Shown here: positions 6,780-10,596 of the stretch, in pieces
Layout of the letters: the number at the start of each line of letters is the position of its first letter
Numbering within the stretch: the first letter of the stretch is position 1
Source: Oscillospiraceae bacterium
GTDB lineage: Bacteria; Bacillota_A; Clostridia; Oscillospirales; JAAYXM01
Assembly: GCA_017408185.1 (NCBI GenBank)
Contig: JAFQVE010000547.1
Coordinates: 1 to 10,596 of the forward strand
DNA length: 10,596 bases
Reading direction: 5' to 3'
Notes under the pieces: generated by a model
What the model saw: only the letters and a program-made list of their open reading frames with translations
The model's database searches: none
Told to the model about the DNA's origin: nothing
Position numbers and translations under genes: made by a program

Positions 6780-9062
6780 CGCTGAAAGTGTAATCGGTGC
6801 GTTGATGCTCAATGTGATTTTGCCGTCAGCTACACTATAAGCTTTACCGTCATTATCGCGGAAAGAAAGGTGTTTCTGCGTTGCAGGAAGCTCAAGAGTT
6901 ACCTCTCCCGCAAAGTCCGGACGGATGTTGATCTTTACAACCTCGCTGTCCTCCCACTCGATATCAAGCTCATATCCGCCGCGGGCGCGGAGTCCGCGGA
7001 AGGAACCGTCCTTCCATACATCCGGAAGTGCGGGAATGAGAGATATTACACCCTCGTGACTTTGAATCAGCGCTTCGCAAACACCGGAAACGAAGGACAT
7101 ATTTCCGTCTATCTGCCAGCATTTAGCAGAGATATCCCAGAGGTTGGGGCTTGAGCAGTTCCAAAGGAAATTGAGAACCATATCGTAAAGGAGATTTCCT
7201 TCATTAAGGCGTGCAAGGTGTCCCATAATCCAGCCAAGACTCCAGCCTATGTTGAGAGCGCTGTATCCGCTTGGGTTGTTTCCGCCATAAATTCTGCCGT
7301 GGATGGTCTTGCGGATTGCCTCGCGAAGCTCGGGTGTGGCTTTTCCGATTGCCGTATCGGGGTAGTGCGCAAAGGAATGAGAAATGTGGTAATGTCCTTT
7401 TTCTGTCTCCTCATAGTCTTCTGTCCATTCCTGAATACGTCCGGAGCTTGATACCTTGAACGGAGGGAGACGTTTATATGCGTTTTCGATTTCTGCGACG
7501 GTGCTGTCTGAAATCCCAAGAGCCTTCGATGCATCTAAGAAATTGCGGAAGAGACCGCCTATGATGCCGACATCCATAGTCGAGCTGAGTGTTAAGTAGC
7601 AGGCGTAGTTCTCGCCGTTTTCATCCTTTACCCAGTAGCGGTTTTCTGGACTTGTGGACGGGCCGTAAACGAGATATCCGTCCTTGTTTTCAACCATTGT
7701 ATCAACAAAGAAGATTGCTGCCTCGCGAAGGAAATCATATGCCTCATTTTTGAGAAATTCCTTGTCCTTCGTGAAGAGATAATGCTCCCACATATGGTAT
7801 GAAAGCCAGCTTGCGCCGTGCGGCCATATGCCCCAGAGTCCGTCTGCGGGAGTTGTGAATTTATAAATATCGCTTAAATGGTGGACAACGCAGCCACGTG
7901 CCTTGTAGCCGATTTTTGCGGTTTCCTTTCCGGACTCAAAGAGATATTCGTTCATATAGTCAAAGAGCGCGGTATGGCAGTCGGAAAGGTTTGCAATCTC
8001 TGCCGGCCAGTAGTTCGCCTGAAGGTTTATGTTTGTGTGGTAGTCTGCGCTCCATTCGTTGCCGAGACCTTTCACCCACAATCCCTGCAGATTTGCCGGC
8101 AGGCATCCCGCTCGGGAGGAGGATGCGAGAATGTATCTGCCAAACTGCCACTGAAGCATAATAAGCCCGCCGTCCATAGAATGATTGAATTTAAGAATAC
8201 GGAAACGGTCGTGCATTGAAACATCTTCAAGCTCTTCGACGACAGGAAGGCAAATCTCGGCGCGGGACATAATCGCGGAGAAATCCTCAACGTGACGTGA
8301 AAGAATTTCCTCATAGCTTCTGCCTTCGGGCAGGACTGCGGCAGCTTCAAACTGATCACCGAAGCGGAATTCCGTCGTGATATTTATGTAAATTGTAAAG
8401 CTCTGCGTATCCGATACGGATATAACGCCGTTTTCGCACTTTACCGCGCCGTCGGTGACAACGCGGGCGCGCACACAGAATTTATGCTCACCGAAAACGG
8501 TTTTGCAAACTGCGAAAAGTTCATTTCCGGAAGCGTTTATGGAAAGCGTTTTCTCGCGCTCATAGGAAATTTCGGCATTTATCGGTGCACAGGATGAGGT
8601 GACTCTGTAGGCAATGACATTATCGGGATGCGACGTAAAGCACTCGCGTGTGTAATGCGAGCCGCTCTTGTCATATTCAATCTTTGCAACTCCGCGCACA
8701 AGGTCGAGTGTGCGGGAGTAGTTGCGGCACGATGCGTTTTCGTGAAGAGAAATCTTAAGCTGTCCTGCCGTTTCGTATGAGCGTATGCGCGTAAAGCAGT
8801 CCTTGAGGAACTCTTTAGCAAGCTTGTCGCCCTCTGCCTCTCTGCCGTCAACGAAAAGCTGACGGACAATGCCAAGCTTTTCACTCATATCCGGGTTTGC
8901 GGTTACGGCAGGTGCTGATGACCAGACGGTTTCCTCGTTAAGGTAAAGAACTTCTTCGTCTGTGTATCCCATAACGGTTGCGCCCATTCTCCCGTTTCCG
9001 ACGGGAAAGCTGTCTTCCCAGACTTTTGTCGGGATATTATCAAAAATTTTGTATTCTCGCAT
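6774..9062 (-). CDS. GH95-family alpha-L-fucosidase (or alpha-L-galactosidase), cytoplasmic
   Basis: This 762-residue protein is full length for the core GH95 glycoside hydrolase, an inverting enzyme that removes terminal alpha-L-fucose (classically alpha-1,2-linked; some members use alpha-L-galactose). The N-terminal beta domain opens with the family signature FPVGNGRMGATVMG and LNEETVWS (residues 19-48). The (alpha/alpha)6 catalytic region shows TNINLQANYWPAE (343-355), whose N344 and N346 match the paired Asn that help the attacking water in Bifidobacterium AfcA. It also shows PSTSPEN with E473 matching the catalytic acid, HYHISHSFAHYP (557-568), and QIDGNMSF with D652. The C-terminal beta domain carries LIPALPDVW and GLRARGGYELDIEW. 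There is no signal peptide or membrane segment, so it should act inside the cell on imported oligosaccharides. It is 87 bases downstream of the AraC gene on the same strand. Fucose versus L-galactose preference cannot be decided here. Confidence 0.93.
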   Translation of the reverse strand: MREYKIFDNIPTKVWEDSFPVGNGRMGATVMGYTDEEVLYLNEETVWSSAPAVTANPDMSEKLGIVRQLFVDGREAEGDKLAKEFLKDCFTRIRSYETAGQLKISLHENASCRNYSRTLDLVRGVAKIEYDKSGSHYTRECFTSHPDNVIAYRVTSSCAPINAEISYEREKTLSINASGNELFAVCKTVFGEHKFCVRARVVTDGAVKCENGVISVSDTQSFTIYINITTEFRFGDQFEAAAVLPEGRSYEEILSRHVEDFSAIMSRAEICLPVVEELEDVSMHDRFRILKFNHSMDGGLIMLQWQFGRYILASSSRAGCLPANLQGLWVKGLGNEWSADYHTNINLQANYWPAEIANLSDCHTALFDYMNEYLFESGKETAKIGYKARGCVVHHLSDIYKFTTPADGLWGIWPHGASWLSYHMWEHYLFTKDKEFLKNEAYDFLREAAIFFVDTMVENKDGYLVYGPSTSPENRYWVKDENGENYACYLTLSSTMDVGIIGGLFRNFLDASKALGISDSTVAEIENAYKRLPPFKVSSSGRIQEWTEDYEETEKGHYHISHSFAHYPDTAIGKATPELREAIRKTIHGRIYGGNNPSGYSALNIGWSLGWIMGHLARLNEGNLLYDMVLNFLWNCSSPNLWDISAKCWQIDGNMSFVSGVCEALIQSHEGVISLIPALPDVWKDGSFRGLRARGGYELDIEWEDSEVVKINIRPDFAGEVTLELPATQKHLSFRDNDGKAYSVADGKITLSINAPITLSAK

Positions 9063-9070
9063 ATCTTTAT

Positions 9071-9076
9071 TCCTCC
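9071..9076 (-). promoter_or_regulatory. Ribosome binding site of the GH95 gene
   Basis: On the minus strand GGAGGA lies 8 bases before the ATG at 9062-9060. This supports the chosen start, which also places the GH95 N-terminal signature at the expected distance. Confidence 0.88.
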
Positions 9077-9093
9077 GAAAATATTATACCTAA

Positions 9094-9148
9094 ATGATAT
9101 ACGGAAGGTACGGAAAAGACAAGACAAAAGCTCTCTTTTTTTGGACAA
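9094..9148 (-). promoter_or_regulatory. Possible GH95 promoter with repeated TTGTC boxes
   Basis: The gap between the AraC stop and the GH95 start holds a tandem GACAAGACAA (9118-9127, plus strand) and a third GGACAAA at 9143-9149 overlapping the AraC stop codon. Read on the minus strand, TTGTCT (9122-9117) and TATCAT (9099-9094) have a 17-base spacing and could form a promoter with a start near 9087. A second, perfect TATAAT lies at 9088-9083, without a good -35. The same TTGTC/GACAA element recurs in the divergent AraC/transporter promoter, which suggests a shared operator. The boxes are seen; the promoter and operator roles are inferred. Confidence 0.4.
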
Positions 9149-9149
9149 A

Positions 9150-9932
9150 TTACTGTGAAAACGAAGAATAATATTTTCTCTGCTTTTTATATTCAGTTGG
9201 AGTAATGCCGAGTGTATCGTAAAAAATTCTGTTGAAGTTGCGTATGCTTCCGAATCCGCTGAGATACGCAGTTTCCGTTATTGAAACATCGCAGTCACAG
9301 AGAAGCGAAACTGCTTTCTCAAGGCGAAGATTATTTACAAATTCGGTAAAAGACAACCCTGTGTACTCGCGGAGAACGGAGCTTAATGAAGCGGGATTTA
9401 TGCCAAGGCTTGCCGCGGCGCTTTTCTGCGTTATTTTTTCGGTAAGGTTTGCGTGGATATACTCGGTTATAGAGCGCACCGTAACTTTTTTTGGATTGTT
9501 GCAGACGACGGTGCTGCAACCGGCAAGATATTCTCCGATGAGAGGGAAAAACAGACTCTTTGCGGACATTGCATCGGGCGATTTTTCCGCGTTCGGCGTT
9601 GCGTAACTGAGATAGTCCGAAAGGCATGGTGGGATACTGAACTTTCCCGACACAAGCTCGCCTGCACTGCGTTTATTAAAAAGCTCGTCTGAAAGGGAAG
9701 GATGGAACATATATACGCGCGCCCGTGCACCGTCTTTCGGCGAAAAAGCGTGCATTTCATAAGGAAGAATAAGAACTGCCTCACCTTCCTGCACAGATAT
9801 TATCGTATCTCCTACCGTTACATCAATGCTCCCGCAGGACACAACGATTATTTCAAGCTCAGAATTGACATGCGGAGCACATTTTATCCCTAAAGGGCCC
9901 CTAAAAAGAATAAGTCTGTTCTTATCTGGCAT
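9150..9932 (-). CDS. AraC-family transcriptional regulator
   Basis: A 260-residue protein with the usual two-part AraC layout. Residues about 15-80 form a cupin-like sensor domain (H21, ELEIIVVSCG, then GEAVLILPYEMHAF). Residues about 153-255 form the DNA-binding domain with two helix-turn-helix units: KITQKSAAASLGINPASLSS (166-185), and the second (about 216-238) with SITETAYLSGFGSIRNFNRI followed by GITPTEYKKQRK. Such proteins usually bind a sugar or oligosaccharide and activate nearby catabolic genes. It lies just upstream of the GH95 gene on the same strand and divergent from a membrane transporter gene, so both are likely targets. Its own promoter (9995-9967) overlaps an inverted-repeat cluster, which suggests autoregulation. 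The ligand is unknown; fucose or a fucosylated glycan is the simplest guess from context. Confidence 0.93.
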   Translation of the reverse strand: MPDKNRLILFRGPLGIKCAPHVNSELEIIVVSCGSIDVTVGDTIISVQEGEAVLILPYEMHAFSPKDGARARVYMFHPSLSDELFNKRSAGELVSGKFSIPPCLSDYLSYATPNAEKSPDAMSAKSLFFPLIGEYLAGCSTVVCNNPKKVTVRSITEYIHANLTEKITQKSAAASLGINPASLSSVLREYTGLSFTEFVNNLRLEKAVSLLCDCDVSITETAYLSGFGSIRNFNRIFYDTLGITPTEYKKQRKYYSSFSQ

Positions 9933-9938
9933 ACATTT

Positions 9939-9945
9939 CTCTCCC
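9939..9945 (-). promoter_or_regulatory. Ribosome binding site of the AraC gene
   Basis: GGGAGAG on the minus strand ends 6 bases before the ATG at 9932-9930. It is a good but not perfect Shine-Dalgarno sequence and supports this start. Confidence 0.75.
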
Positions 9946-9966
9946 GTCTGTTCTGTGATTGCTAAA

Positions 9967-9995
9967 ATTATATATTATTTGTCTTGAATTGTAAA
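9967..9995 (-). promoter_or_regulatory. Promoter of the AraC gene
   Basis: On the minus strand TTTACA (9995-9990) and a perfect TATAAT (9972-9967) are separated by exactly 17 bases, a near-consensus sigma-A promoter. The start would be near 9960, giving a leader of about 28 bases before the ATG at 9932. The -35 and spacer lie inside the inverted-repeat cluster described separately. Confidence 0.7.
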
Positions 9996-10022
9996 GGACA
10001 AATAATGTAAAATTCAAGACAA
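9974..10022. promoter_or_regulatory. Interlaced inverted repeats in the divergent promoter (candidate operator)
   Basis: Two perfect inverted repeats overlap. ATTATTTGTC (9974-9983) pairs with GACAAATAAT (9997-10006). TTGTCTTGAATT (9979-9990) pairs with AATTCAAGACAA (10011-10022). They share TTGTC at 9979-9983. TGTAAA also occurs twice in direct orientation, at 9990-9995 and 10006-10011, 16 bases apart. The cluster covers the -35 and spacer of the AraC promoter and reaches the Shine-Dalgarno of the divergent transporter gene, a position suited to controlling both. GACAA boxes reappear before the GH95 gene. The repeats are seen directly; operator function and the bound protein are inferred. 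Confidence 0.6.
9979..10006 (+). promoter_or_regulatory. Possible promoter of the divergent membrane-protein gene
   Basis: TTGTCT (9979-9984) and AATAAT (10001-10006) are 16 bases apart on the plus strand and would start transcription near 10013, about 23 bases before ATG 10036. The elements are weaker than those of the AraC promoter and lie entirely within the inverted repeats. An alternative -10, TATATT at 9971-9976, lacks a clear -35. Confidence 0.35.
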
Positions 10023-10028
10023 GGAGGG
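10021..10028 (+). promoter_or_regulatory. Ribosome binding site of the membrane-protein gene
   Basis: AAGGAGGG is nearly a perfect Shine-Dalgarno sequence, 7 bases before ATG 10036, and it fixes the start of a gene that is cut by the window edge. Confidence 0.88.
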
Positions 10029-10035
10029 AAGAAAA

Positions 10036-10596
10036 ATGTATTTGCTTTTGTTTGTTTCTGCACTGCTTATGACAGCGAACACGGCGCTTACAAAGCTTTT
10101 TCAGAAAACTACCCCGTCAGGTGTTTTCCATATGCTTGTATACAATCTCATAAACGCGGCTTTTGCGTGCGTTTTTTTCTGGGTGAGCGCAGGTTTCAAA
10201 ATTAACATGAATATAGCAACTGTCATATACGCAGTCGTATATGCGCTCATCATATGCGTAAACCTGTCTGCGCAGATTTTTGCGTTTTCGCGTGCACCTG
10301 TTTCCGTTGTAACGCTTATGACGATGGCGGGCGGGGTGCTTTTGCCGTCGGTTTTCGGCATAATGAGGTTCGGTGAAATGTTAACATTAAAGCTTGCCGT
10401 ATCGTCCGTGCTGATAATAATTGCGGCAGTATTGCCTTTTGTCGGGAAAAAGGGTGAGAAAAAGGCTTTTTCTGCAAGTGCAGTTGCAATGTGTGCACTT
10501 ATGTTTGTTTTAAGCGGACTTTCGGTGATTTTGCTTAAACTGTATGCATTAGATGCACGCGTGTGTAATTCGGAATCAATGTTTTTTCTTACAAAC
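10036..10596 (+). CDS. DMT/EamA-like membrane transporter (5' part, cut by window edge)
   Basis: The frame is open from ATG 10036 to the last base without a stop, giving 187 N-terminal residues. Six hydrophobic segments are visible, at about 1-19, 29-52, 59-83, 88-110, 116-136 and 147-169. A charged loop (KKGEKKA, 138-144) separates segments 5 and 6. The pattern SVVTLMTMAGGVLLPSVFG, then RFGE, then LKLAVSSVLIIIAAVLP resembles the EamA repeat of the drug/metabolite transporter superfamily, whose members usually have about ten segments, so roughly half to two thirds is present. It is divergent from the AraC gene across a 103-base promoter region with inverted repeats and may be under its control. 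The substrate cannot be told; a sugar or sugar metabolite is a guess from context. The membrane topology is clear, the family assignment moderate. Confidence 0.75.
   Translation, partial: MYLLLFVSALLMTANTALTKLFQKTTPSGVFHMLVYNLINAAFACVFFWVSAGFKINMNIATVIYAVVYALIICVNLSAQIFAFSRAPVSVVTLMTMAGGVLLPSVFGIMRFGEMLTLKLAVSSVLIIIAAVLPFVGKKGEKKAFSASAVAMCALMFVLSGLSVILLKLYALDARVCNSESMFFLTN

Noticed and set aside
9118..9127. GACAAGACAA as the start of a tandem or CRISPR-like repeat
   Set aside because: There are only two adjacent 5-base units and no spacers or array. It is kept only as a possible regulator box.
9124..9142. A weak stem (AAAAG/CTTTT) between the AraC and GH95 genes as a terminator
   Set aside because: The stem is only about 5 bp, AT-rich and without a following T-run in the direction of transcription, so it is unlikely to terminate.

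Overview
The window looks like a chromosomal carbohydrate-use region from an anaerobic, low-to-moderate GC Firmicute of the Clostridia type, probably gut- or rumen-associated. The reasons are strong AGGAGG-type ribosome binding sites, a Gram-positive signal peptide on a giant SLH-anchored polysaccharide lyase, Big_2-type Ig modules, an intracellular GH95 fucosidase next to an AraC regulator, and a hairpin repeat of a type I remember from gut Clostridia. The species cannot be named from this sequence.

Layout, left to right. Bases 1-228 hold the 3' end of an unrecognised gene. A perfect 12-bp hairpin follows. Then comes one very large gene (293-6721, 2142 aa) encoding a secreted, S-layer-homology-anchored protein. 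It has two copies of an unassigned beta-rich module each followed by an Ig-like domain, a third Ig-like domain, a heparinase II/III-fold polysaccharide lyase with a four-cysteine knuckle, a beta-sandwich tail, a He_PIG-like domain, a Gly/Ser/Asp/Asn-rich linker and three SLH repeats. A strong bidirectional terminator (about 6728-6779) separates it from a convergent pair on the minus strand: an AraC-family regulator (9150-9932) upstream of a GH95 alpha-L-fucosidase or alpha-L-galactosidase (6774-9062). Divergent from the regulator, a multi-pass membrane protein resembling DMT/EamA transporters starts at 10036 and runs off the right edge.

How the parts may work together (inference). The surface lyase cuts an acidic polysaccharide at the cell wall. 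The cytoplasmic GH95 enzyme removes terminal fucose or L-galactose from imported oligosaccharides. The AraC protein senses a sugar and controls the GH95 gene and perhaps the divergent transporter. Support for shared control comes from GACAA/TTGTC boxes, which occur in an interlaced inverted-repeat region in the divergent promoter and again upstream of the GH95 gene. The link between the lyase and the GH95/AraC pair is only proximity, because they are convergent and separated by a terminator.

No tRNA, rRNA, CRISPR array or transposase gene was seen. No gene-free stretch exceeds about 105 bases. The observations most worth checking are the duplicated N-terminal module and undefined substrate of the giant lyase, the apparent in-frame insertion of a hairpin repeat between SLH repeats 2 and 3, and the interlaced operator.
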